Source: Tretioscincus oriximinensis (Eukaryota; Chordata; Lepidosauria; Squamata; Gymnophthalmidae). Taken from it: a stretch of DNA of 64,000 nt. Of the stretch, positions 54,961 through 64,000 are shown piece after piece. Location: contig JAJVDF010001192.1 of the NCBI GenBank assembly GCA_022410635.1, positions 62,001 to 126,000 of the forward strand, in the 5' to 3' direction. Each line of letters starts with the position of its first letter. The first letter of the stretch is position 1. The translations under genes were made by a program, and so were the position numbers. The notes beneath the pieces are model-generated. The model had not been told where the DNA came from. It did not search any database and was given only the letters and a program-made list of their open reading frames with translations.

Positions 54961-57160
54961 GTAGAAGTTATATTTCAGCAACATCCATGCTTATGCTAGT
55001 ATAGATTGCCTCATGGTTCATTACCACTTAAACCTTATTGGCATAAGAAAAATGAGAAAACACTGTATTGCACTATATTTAAAAAAAACACAAAGGAAAA
55101 TCATTTTTGTGGTGCTTTCCCCCAATGTAGCACAATATATTGTGCATGGCCATCTTAATTGGGGATCACTGAAAAAGTGACTTCACATGGACACATGGCA
55201 CCCACTTTTCAGGGTTTTCAAATGGGTGAAATACCCAGATGTCCAGCCCAGATATGGAAAAAGATATGCTCAATGCACATTTTTGTGTTGCTGCCCAGTC
55301 ATGTGAACAGCCCAGCAAATGACTGTGTAATTCATTTATTACATCATGATCATTTATTGCACAATCAAGACGTGGATCTGGAGGCATCCCAGGAGTGCTT
55401 TTGGAGTAATTTGGGAAATAGTGAAGCAATTAGCAATGTGATAGCTGTATTTCTGCTCATTATTTGGACTGTTTCTCAGCCCAAATGCTAAAAGGACTTC
55501 GGAGTTCTTTTTTTGGTAAGTATTCTGTGCAATGACAAATAGCAAAGTTCACAGTAATATTCTAATGAGTGATTCACTGTCTGGCTGTGTTTATTACTNG
55601 CATGCATTCACTCCAAAACTTGCTTAGCTATCAGCATGAAGCCTGTTTAATCAGGTTTGGACAACAGTGTGAACAGGAAGAAAGAAGTGGTGATCAAGAA
55701 GCTTACTTCACACAGCATTTTTCTGCTTTATTTTGCAAGTGGCATTGTACCCTTCTTTCCTCATAGCAGATTTTTCTTCTTTTTTGGCACCAAATGTTGG
55801 TTGTTTGGCATAATAATAATTGCGAATGTCCTTTGGAGGGAAAGTCATTTTTATTTAGTAAATAGAATGCATGAATAATGAACAATACAAGAAAATTGTA
55901 AAATAATTAGCAAGTGGTTCAGAGGTGCTCATTTACAGCTGAGGAAATTAAATATGCAAATACATTATTATCACAGAGGTAGTTAACAGACAAATGAGGG
56001 AAAAAAGACTGTGCCTTCTAATTCATCATTGTTTAAAAGACACCTGTGAGTTTTGTCTGAAAAATGACAACCCTGAGAAATGCAGATGGTTGCATTTTGC
56101 TTTCTATCAGTCATTTTTACTCGCTAATTAGATTGGTGATAGGGGAAAACAGAATTCTCCCTTCTTATAAGGTGATTCTTGTTTTTAAACATCACAGCAG
56201 AGATAACTAACACAAAGACTGGAACCTGGTTTAATTCCTCTTTTTAAAAAATCCTTTGTAGACTTGTTGAGACTGACTGATATAGTCAATAGAAGATAAA
56301 TGATTGAACACGGTCAGTGCAAGGCTAATTTGAAATCCCAGTTCAAGATACCTTATTATTGCTGTAACATTTACAGATTTTCCAGGAATAAACACTGAAA
56401 CGAAAATGTCTCACGAGGCCACCCTGAAAAAAATGAAATATAAATGTTATATGCGAAAGATTACTGTTCACTTATGAATACTGGTAGGAATATAGAAAAG
56501 CCCTTCTTTTTTAAAAAAAGGAAAGGAAAACCTGTGAAATTGCTGAGTGATCAAACAGTATTTATACTCACTCATGGCGAACATTAGTTTCTCCAAGATA
56601 TTTGCTCAGCTTATTATTATGTGATGGATTTATCCATAGACCCTGCCCTGTTCTAGTGGATCAGGTCAAGTTGCATAAATAAATGAGTTAGGAGATGAAA
56701 GATGACTCAAGCCCTGAAAAGCTAGATACAGAGAAGGAGAAAGCCATAGCTACCTCATAAATTGTAAAAGGAAGGTAAGATGGTGCAGAGAAAGAGACGT
56801 AAGAGAAAAGACAGAGGGGCAACATTCAGAATAAACACAAGTCCCCTGTTTTAGCAGCATGTTTTAAGAGCTGTATTGTTTGTAGATTTTTTTTAGTACA
56901 GGGTGTATAATTAGTTGTTTATTTAGGCTTTTAGATATTCTAAAATAGATATTTAGATATTCTAGAATTACAGTTGAGGCAGCTACCCATGATGAAAAGG
57001 ATCTTAGATTCCATCCAGACAGGGTTCAAAACATGGAATTTTCCTTCAAAAGCAAACACAAAATAGCCCTGGAATAAAAGAATGACACTGTGTAGCTAAG
57101 TTCCTGGAAAATTAAATCTACATTCAATTTTTCCTGTTTGACACTTGATTTTGTAATTCA
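54961..57160. other. Unclassified, then repeat-free sequence
   Basis: 55130-55460 has the look of an old DNA element with decayed CpG sites and is open on both strands, without definable ends. 55900-56480 is repeat-free and balanced, a candidate conserved non-coding block. Confidence 0.35.
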
Positions 57161-57384
57161 TTTTCTTAGAAAATGAATTTAAATACAAACCATGCACATG
57201 TAGTATTTTGCTGGTGAAGAGGATGTAGATACATGCAAAGGAGGAGGGAGGGAAGAGGGAGGGTAGGGAAGGGTATATTTGTCAGTACGGTTAAATGATT
57301 GGAAATGTAGTAATATGTAAATAAGTAAGCTATTGATAAACTGTACAGATTATAACTAATAAATATATAATAAAAAAAAAAAAG
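57161..57384 (+). mobile_element. L1-like 3' UTR with G-rich tract and poly-A
   Basis: A G-rich tract of GGGA units at 57240-57280 is followed by AT-rich sequence with TAACTAATAAATATATAATA and a poly-A run at about 57372-57383. The layout equals the 3' UTR of the L1 copies at 9031-9142 and 25066-25160. No coding part is left. Target duplication not found. Confidence 0.55.
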
Positions 57385-57627
57385 AGGAGCAGGATACATA
57401 CTTTGCACCACTGTGGAAGCAAATCACTACCAACAACAACAGATACCTGGAGTACCTGAGGATAAAAACACTTTTCCACATGCATTAAAATTACTATGGT
57501 TTTTATGTGATAACTCTAGGTTAGAGGGAAACCTTAGATCATTTGTGGCAAATAGCAGTGTCTTTGAAAGTTACTATTCTTTTTAAACTTACTTAAGATA
57601 AAGATATTGTTTACAAATCCAAAAGTT
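57385..57627. other. Unique sequence
   Basis: Nothing recognised. Confidence 0.5.
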
Positions 57628-58060
57628 AAACGCATGCACAACTGCGAAACCAAAGTCCATCATTCCGACTGTGTTATCATAAAACGGGTTCGGAAGTGCT
57701 CCAATGTTACTTTAAACGCACACCACAGATTTCTGTTTTGCAGTTCCTGGTGAAATTGTGTTGTCGCTGCTCCTTTTTATAATTCGAGCCACTTGCACAC
57801 TGACGACTGGAGATCAGGTAACAAAAAGCGAGCGAGAGAGCGGGGGCTGGGGGCTCTTTTGTTTGGCATTCCCTCCAGGCTCAGCAGCTTTCCTCCCTGC
57901 TCTAGAAAAACAAGTTTTTCCACTTCCTGCAGCACGGTGAAAGAGAGTCATTAAGCACTCTCATCTCACGGCAATCCGGACACTAAAGTGGAATGAATGC
58001 ACAGGGAATGCTCAGGTAAAATTAAGCCCTCACTTAGCTTTCATTGTGGAACGATTAAAA
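57628..58060 (+). promoter_or_regulatory. CpG-rich block, candidate promoter or non-coding exon
   Basis: About 16 CpG sites occur in 430 bp, several times the density of the surroundings, with no transposon signature. It contains a CGGAAGTG (ETS-type) site at about 57690, a TTTTTATAA run at about 57774, and a GATCAG|GTAACA donor-like site at 57812-57823. It also has an acceptor-like TTTCTGTTTTGCAG ending at 57743. If spliced, the exon would be 57744-57817 (74 nt), with one of three frames open. Whether this is a promoter with a first exon, an internal exon or an enhancer cannot be decided from sequence alone. Confidence 0.4.
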
Positions 58061-59474
58061 GGGAATAGAAAACGGATTTTAAGTTCCAAGCACCAGCAAA
58101 AAGGTTCAAGATGCCTGGGTGAATCCTCAACAGACCCCACATACCTTAGAGGCTATGCTGGTAACTTACTTATTAGTTATTTATTTACTTATATGGCAAT
58201 TTTTAATTTTTATATTACTTCCCATTAAAATGTCATCTCAAAGTAGTTTACAAAACGGAGAACAAAAACAACTAAAATTATAAGTGTTAATTAAAAACAT
58301 GACTAAAATCTAGGATGGGTAAAACCAACCAAGGATAAATACACTCTGGAAAGACCTGATAGAAAGATAAGTCTTCAGTTTTCTGAAAACCAGAAGTGCA
58401 GTTGAATGTGAGAGCAGAGATGAAATAGTACTAGGCAAATCCTGCATTCTTGTGCCAACTATCGTCTTCTACTTTGTATTCTGTGTTTAGATGCTTGGAG
58501 ATGCTTACTGCATTCCTCAACAATACACTGTATACGGGACCTGGTGGTATAGTACCAATATAAGGTACTATAAAAAGGGTCACTATCATTCTTCAGGAAT
58601 TTCCACTCCCACTGGGACAGAAGGGCAGTTTAGGAACCCATGTTCACACACCCTCGCTAATACTGTTTTAAAACATGTAGAAATTTCAAACTATCCAATT
58701 GAAAAGGAGGGAGGAAACCAATAAGTAATCTGAGTTCACGTCCATTTGAAAATGAATAGACCTCTATTTTTATAATCACCAAATTCAATTCATAAATTCA
58801 GAAAGGAAATAATAAGGAAGAAAACACTTCCCAGAAGAGCAATCCTGTTTCTTAGAAATTATTTTTGACACTAGGTTCAATCTGTGCTGCAAAATGGGTT
58901 ACTCCAATACAATGTAAACTGAATTACCACTTCAATTGCCAGTCACTGTATAAAGAAGTAATAGTTCAGGGAATGAAAATTACCAACCAATTTTGTTGAT
59001 TATATATATTTATTATAGGTTGTGCAGTAAACACATCTGACAGAATAAACTAGCTCTTTCATTCTAAAGGGAGGAGGGAGAAAAGGAAAGAAGATAAATC
59101 GTTTCTCCAACTATTCAGCTTCTGCTCCAAACAAACAACATGTTATAAAATCTTTTTTTCTTGCTCCCTCTGCCCACCTTTACTTTGATAAAATAAAAAG
59201 TACTAGCAGGGTGTCTGGTAACGAACTGTCTTCTGAAATTGCAACAGGATATTCTATGTGCCTACTGGCCATTTCATTTAATGGGATTTTTATTAGTATA
59301 CACTCATGGGTTATTTAAACCACAGGGGTCTTCACAGGTAGAGGTACAATTTGAAGAGATAGAAAGCTGAAAGGACTAATTTATTTCTTTAAGAAAAAAA
59401 TTAAACACTTTGCATTTGTATTCATGGATTGAAAATGTATTACTATTAACATTTTTTTCAACCCAGGAGGCGGC
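58061..59474. other. Mostly unique, with a probable LINE 3' end on the minus strand
   Basis: 58160-58400 (TTATTTATTTACTTATATGG, ATCTCAAAGTAGTTTACAAA, ATAAGTCTTCAGTTTTCTG) resembles the inverted 3' end of an L2-type LINE. The rest is unique. No exon recognised. Confidence 0.4.
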
Positions 59475-59490
59475 GGGGGGGGGGGGGGGG
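59475..59490 (+). repeat. Run of 16 G
   Basis: An uninterrupted poly-G run preceded by GGCGGC. It can form G-quadruplex structures and is prone to length error in assemblies. Confidence 0.95.
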
Positions 59491-60010
59491 TTTGTATTAA
59501 AAAGCTGTAGTAAAAATGAGAATCAAAAGCTTATTCCCCACCCCCACCCCAGAAAATATTCCAGGAATCTGTATCTATTGTTTTAAGTATTTTTCATTTA
59601 ATCAACACAGCTTATCTATTCAAAATAATAGAATAAATTATTTAGAAATACATTTTCATGATGGCACAATTTGGGATGTAGAACGAACTTTTCAATGACT
59701 TGCCATGAGTTGTAATAACTCATGGAAGAGCAAAGACTTACCAAGAGAACATTCCCTCTAAAGTATTTCAGTTCCCTTCCTTTGTTTTTTTAAATCAACA
59801 ACTAAGCATTGTGGACTTCCTCTTCCGTGTTTTCCACATGATTCTAAGTTCACAGTTTTCTGCGTCTGCTATATTTGTTTCTCTGTCCATGACTTGACTG
59901 ATATCAAGAAGTGTGCTCAGGTCTCAGAAATGTCTTCAGAATGCATGTACAGAAGTCATGCACTAATGGGGAGTGTAGCGAGACAGTGGGCTTGTTTGTA
60001 CAGCTTCAGT
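59491..60010. other. Unique sequence
   Basis: Nothing recognised. A C-rich patch (CCCCACCCCCACCCC) lies at 59537-59551, about 50 bp after the poly-G run. Confidence 0.45.
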
Positions 60011-60104
60011 AATTCATTTTAGGGAGCTCGTTATTCCACATTCTACATAAGAATAGTGCTAACCCACATCAAGTGTTCGGTAACAGCTCCCTAAAATGGA
60101 TTGC
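60011..60104. repeat. 94-bp hairpin, MITE-like
   Basis: AATTCATTTTAGGGAGCT at 60011-60028 is inverted as AGCTCCCTAAAATGGATT at 60085-60102, with pairing continuing inwards (CGTTATT against GGTAAC) apart from one extra base. The loop is about 45 bp. No target duplication was defined. Confidence 0.8.
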
Positions 60105-60240
60105 TAATACATCAAATAAATCTACCCTACATGTGTTGTGATGCTGCAAAACAATGCATTAGCAGAGGCACATTTGTGTGTAGGACTGATCTGCATAATG
60201 AAGCAAAAATGTTGCTGCTTGAATCTAGAATATCTTCCAA
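60105..60240. other. Unclassified
   Basis: GTTGTGATGCTGC near 60136 and the reverse complement of the 60460s (GTTGTGACATGTGCTGC) are weakly inverted, so the segment 60135-60472 might be one decayed element enclosing the minisatellite. Confidence 0.3.
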
Positions 60241-60349
60241 GCTGTCTTTGAAGGCAGCTTTGGAGTTGTGCTTGAAGATAGTGCTGAACATCTAAGCTGC
60301 CTTTGAAAATGATTTCAGAGCTGTCCTTGAAAACAGTGCTGACTTGAAT
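60241..60349 (+). repeat. Tandem duplication with a period of about 55 bp
   Basis: GCTGTCTTTGAAGGCAGCTT..GTGCTTGAAGATAGTGCTGA and GCTGCCTTTGAAAATGATTT..GTCCTTGAAAACAGTGCTGA are two units. Each shows an inner sub-repeat built on CTGYCTTTGAA / GTSCTTGAA. The minus strand is open across it (60122-60427), which I take as chance. Confidence 0.7.
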
Positions 60350-60739
60350 TGGATGCAGTGTGTGATTGACTGTGACAGCATACATAACAAGGTTTTGGCA
60401 TTTGCGTACCAGTTCACACTGTTGCACTTCTAATGTAAATCAAGCTGCTTAATGCAGCACATGTCACAACAATTAATCCACACCAAGCTAAAATGTTTTA
60501 AGAAGGTATAGACAAAAAGGACCAGAAATGTAACAAAATATAATTGGGTCCCCCCCACCCCTCAGGGCCAGGGTGCGGCCTAAACAACTTTCATAGCAAT
60601 TTAGACACGTGATTACTCAACTATGGATGTGGACAATGACATGAGATGTCAAATGTGAAGATATTCTGAAACCCATGTGTAAACACAGCACTGAGCTCTT
60701 TCTGCACTGGACCATAGTCTTTATTATGTTCCTAGAAGA
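60350..60739. other. Unique sequence
   Basis: No exon recognised. A C-rich run lies at 60550-60562. Confidence 0.45.
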
Positions 60740-60880
60740 GATCTGGCTTCCATGTGCTGGTACATACTATGGCAGGTATGACCTAAAGCCTGCTGTAATC
60801 TGCATCGGCATTTGGATGGTAGGTTTCTACTCAGGGCCATAATCTTGAATAAGGTCCAATGCTGAAAGGGGTTTATACTT
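60740..60880 (+). repeat. Unclassified interspersed repeat, copy 2
   Basis: CCATGTGCTGGTACATACTA, CTGCTGTAATCTGCATCGGC, GATGGTAGGTTTCTACTCAG and ATAATCTTGAATAAGGTCCA correspond block by block to 54470-54615, in the same orientation. Confidence 0.5.
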
Positions 60881-62300
60881 TTGAAGATCCCTATTTTNAA
60901 GAAATCAAACATTTTGGGCATATTGAAATTTGTACAAATTAAAGCACTTTGATAACATTAGAAACAATTTATCTTATAGGAAACCTGGATTAATGGGACT
61001 AGTTCTGTTAGTTTTAGTTGTTTCTTGATATCAACCAGACTAAGGTCCTTGAGACCTATCTACTACATATTTTAGGATACATAAGCAACCTCCACAAAAG
61101 ATAAAGCAAATTATTTTGAGGTAAGAACATAATATATTCATTCCAGATATTTTTCTCTTTCCACATTTTAGCTTTAGGTTTCTGACAGGAGATATTAAGT
61201 AACATGCAGAAAATGGTCCTGGAAGTTTATAACATTCTGTGTCCTGGTTAATGACTCTGGAAGGGCAGTGACTCAAGTAAGTCACCTGCACTACCACAGT
61301 AAATCCATACTATGATAGCACAGATGCTCTGAAATAGTAGCCTTATCAAGAGTCACTAGAAAAAGTGGGTTCCTCAGGACTGTTGTTTTTAATCCATGTG
61401 GAATCTGCCACAGTTAAATCATTTCAGCAATTCTCCAGACTGTATATACTGTATATTTGTTGTTTGCACACAAACATTCTTCATACTAAATTATTGCTGC
61501 GTTCTAAATATGCACAAATTCTGTAGCTTGAACGAGCTTGATTTGAAGGAACTAGTCCCTGTTCAAAAGAGATTGGTTCCATTTAAACCAAATTAAACTT
61601 ACAGTTAAACTAAATAGTTTGATTTAAATTGAATTCAACATCTTATCTTTTAGATAAGGCTTTTCAATGTGTTTTTAAAAAATTAACACTGAACTGATTG
61701 CAATTATTCATGAACTGTTTGAGCCTGGTATTGAACCAACCCTAGAACCTGAATTAATGCATATCTCTATTGTATAAAACAGAAATTTTATATTTTATAT
61801 TTGATCTATATGGCAGATTTGTTACCTCAGCCAGATTTGTTAACTCAGTGTAGCTTCTGCACCACAGTCACTGCTTTATTTTAGGATATCACATGACATT
61901 TTCATACCTGGTTCTTACCATGATGTTTCAACATCTTTATTGTTCTCCAATAATGCAGAGTTTTTGCCATTCTTTCCAATGCATAATAATAAAGGTACAA
62001 GGAACATTAATGTCTTGATTGATAATTCTTTCTGACATCTTTGCACGGCTTTGTGTTCTTTGTTAGTGGGAGAAGGCAGGATCTTGTGAGAAGACTTGAG
62101 ATATAATGCAGAATCTCACATGCAGAGAATTCTCATTATTTACTTCCTGGTTACTCAGGGCAGAACTGAATTGCATGCTGAGTATACTCAGAATTTACTT
62201 CCTGGTTTAGTCTGCTTGTCTCTTCCATGGTTTATGGTTTGTTTGCAAAAGGATGAAGGGAGGTATAACTTGGCTCAACTTAGATGATTTCTGAACTTAA
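60881..62300. other. Unique and weakly repetitive sequence
   Basis: 61515-61780 is the AT-rich relative of 54640-54960. No exon recognised. TTACTTCCTGGTT occurs twice near 62140 and 62195. Confidence 0.4.
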
Positions 62301-62410
62301 CATGTCATGTGAAGTCCAGCAAAGGAGCTAGCAGCACTTTGAGACTAACTTGAGAAAAGTGGTTGGCATAAGCTTTCGTAGACAGGTCTACTTCTTCATG
62401 TCATGTGAAG
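62301..62410 (+). mobile_element. 82-bp fold-back-family insertion with 14-bp target duplication
   Basis: CATGTCATGTGAAG occurs at 62301-62314 and again at 62397-62410, directly flanking 82 bp. The segment 62312-62398 is identical over 87 bases to 13736-13822, one hairpin arm and the core of the fold-back element. The copy is not itself palindromic: it holds one arm only. A 14-bp direct duplication is not what a cut-and-paste MITE leaves; it is closer to target-primed insertion or templated repair. Confidence 0.85.
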
Positions 62411-64000
62411 GGGGTCATTGCTTAGGAGTCCAGTAAGGAGGCTTGTAGTTCTTGGAGCCTTGTTTAATAAATAAGTGACACTGGATACAGACTGAAATAA
62501 TGAAAAAAATACTGTGTGAATGTAGCCCTTTTTCTCATTTGCAGATATGCTTCAAAATCATACTTAACTATAAGCCTTACTTCAAGTCACAAGGTATTTA
62601 TTTAGAATAACAGAAAGAATAGTACAATACGAAGTGATCTTAAAATAATATAGAGCTGTATAATTATAGTGGCTATACACAACATACATAGGAAATGACG
62701 GTAGATATGTAAGAAACAATTTAGACTTTTAACTAAAAGTTACAATTCTATCATTTTCAATATTATAGTAAATATTTGTCTGACATTTGTAATTTCAGAA
62801 TTCTTTTTATTAATTCTTACTGTGTTTGCCTTTGAATATGAAACTGAAACTAGAAAGCTGCCAGAATTAATTTGTGCCAACAAAAAAGGGCACGGTTCCA
62901 AGGCTGAGTTCCTATTTCTATTCAGTGTCAACATCACTTTGTATGAATGCCCACACAATATTTTAGTAGGACTTATTGAGGTGCCTTGGATATAATACTC
63001 ATGTACTACAGAAAACATGAGTTAGACTGTCAAAATCAATTGGTGTCAAAGAGATTCAAAACATGATGGCCTTACCTCAAAAGAAAAAAAAGTCCAATTA
63101 TTGTTTCTTAGTTATAACTAACAACAAGAAACAGCTGTTTAAGGATGACAACTTGGTATAGTTGCAATTTGTTCTGTTGTGACTACACAAATAATTTTAG
63201 TTAAAATAACAGCAATGTTGCCTAGATTGTAGGCTCCTAAATCCAGTCAAGATCTTCTTTCTTTCAAAGACGCCAAAAGTTAAAGATAAAAATATTAATT
63301 TAGATTCTGCCAAGAAATAGATCTGACAAAGAATGCTATAGGATCTTTGAATTAAATTCTTAAAAGGAAAGGAAGAAACAAACCCCAAATTATACAGAAT
63401 GTTAACTGTTCCTTAGCATAATGCATTCCTATAGGCAATGTTTCATATGACAGGATATTAACCAATGTGGAAGAGGGGACGCAGTCAATTGCAACTTCAC
63501 ACAGTCGTTCCAAATGAATCCAAGTAGAAAAGCTGAATGTGTTATTTTGGCAGGCTAAAGATATATTTTGACGAACAGATAAAACACCATTTCCCTATCA
63601 TCCAAAGTTGGTTTATTGTTACTATACAAAACATAGAAGAACTGAGATATAATACCTGACTATGCAGCATCAATAGGGTGTGAGAACTTCACATAAAGTA
63701 TCAATTTAAGGATAAAACTTTGACTTGAATTCACCTACTTTGCTTTAGGGGAAGGGGAGCGATACCAGATCTTATTAGATAACTATTATGTCTAATAGCA
63801 CAGGCTTGCATAGAGGACCAATTTCTTGTGGCTATTTAAAACATTTTATTTACTCTTAAATTCAATAAAATACTTTTCATACTTGCAATCCATAAAATAT
63901 TTATTTTAAAAAATATATAATCCCACCTACATGTCTTAAAATATGCTTGCATAGCTGTCAATAAATTCAATTGCCAACAAAACCTGTGGATATAAACTAA
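62411..64000. other. AT-rich unique sequence
   Basis: No exon or named repeat recognised to the end of the window. The frame at 62740-63018 on the minus strand has no splice support. Confidence 0.5.

Noticed and set aside
55159..55491. 110-residue plus-strand frame with an opposing minus-strand frame
   Set aside because: The sequence looks like an old transposon with decayed CpG sites; no splice signals or family match.

Overview
This window is vertebrate nuclear DNA, most likely from a squamate reptile (a lizard or gecko type genome). The basis is the repeat content. It has several copies of a tRNA-derived SINE with the BovB-like tail typical of Sauria SINEs, CR1 LINEs with the ATTCTATG tail, young 5'-truncated L1 copies, L2-like LINE pieces and many small DNA transposons. 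It is AT-rich and CpG-poor. Scattered single N bases and one 440-bp N gap (24382-24821) mark it as draft assembly. Nothing bacterial, no operon, no CRISPR and no rRNA or true tRNA gene was seen.

The window reads as a gene-poor intergenic or intronic interval. The only structure that looks like a host coding exon is 43377-43529 on the minus strand: 153 nt, open in phase 0 on both sides, with a strong acceptor and a consensus donor. I could not name the gene. A locally CpG-rich block at 57628-58060, with an acceptor-like site, a donor-like site and a TATA-like run, is a candidate promoter or non-coding exon. Several long repeat-free AT-rich stretches (14816-15560, 20050-20360, 26930-27480, 55900-56480) resemble conserved non-coding DNA, but this cannot be shown from one sequence.

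Layout: 1-7 kb mostly unique with an old L1 piece; 7-9 kb an L1 3' end split by a 361-bp mariner-type MITE; 11.7-14 kb a cluster of DNA-transposon-like and fold-back elements, including two palindromes that abut exactly; 15.8-18.5 kb a three-level nest (hAT-like element in L1 in SINE); 19 kb CR1; 23.2-25.2 kb a young L1 with a perfect 16-bp target duplication; 26-32 kb SINE, CR1, a minus-strand L1 and a possible LTR; 35-38.3 kb fold-back, L2, SINE and the longest CR1; 40.8-41.7 kb two DNA transposons; 43.4 kb the candidate exon; 45.5-46.4 kb a large inverted repeat whose loop is occupied by CR1; 50-54 kb L2 and SINE; 57-58 kb an L1 tail next to the CpG-rich block; 60-62.4 kb fold-back, minisatellite and an 82-bp insertion with a 14-bp target duplication.

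The strongest leads are the nested insertions, the family of fold-back elements with a CATAAGCTTTCGTAGAC core (two distant copies share 87 identical bases), a dispersed repeat that carries a ZNF143/THAP11-like motif, the recurrent G-rich tract after L1 ORF2 stops, and the unidentified exon.
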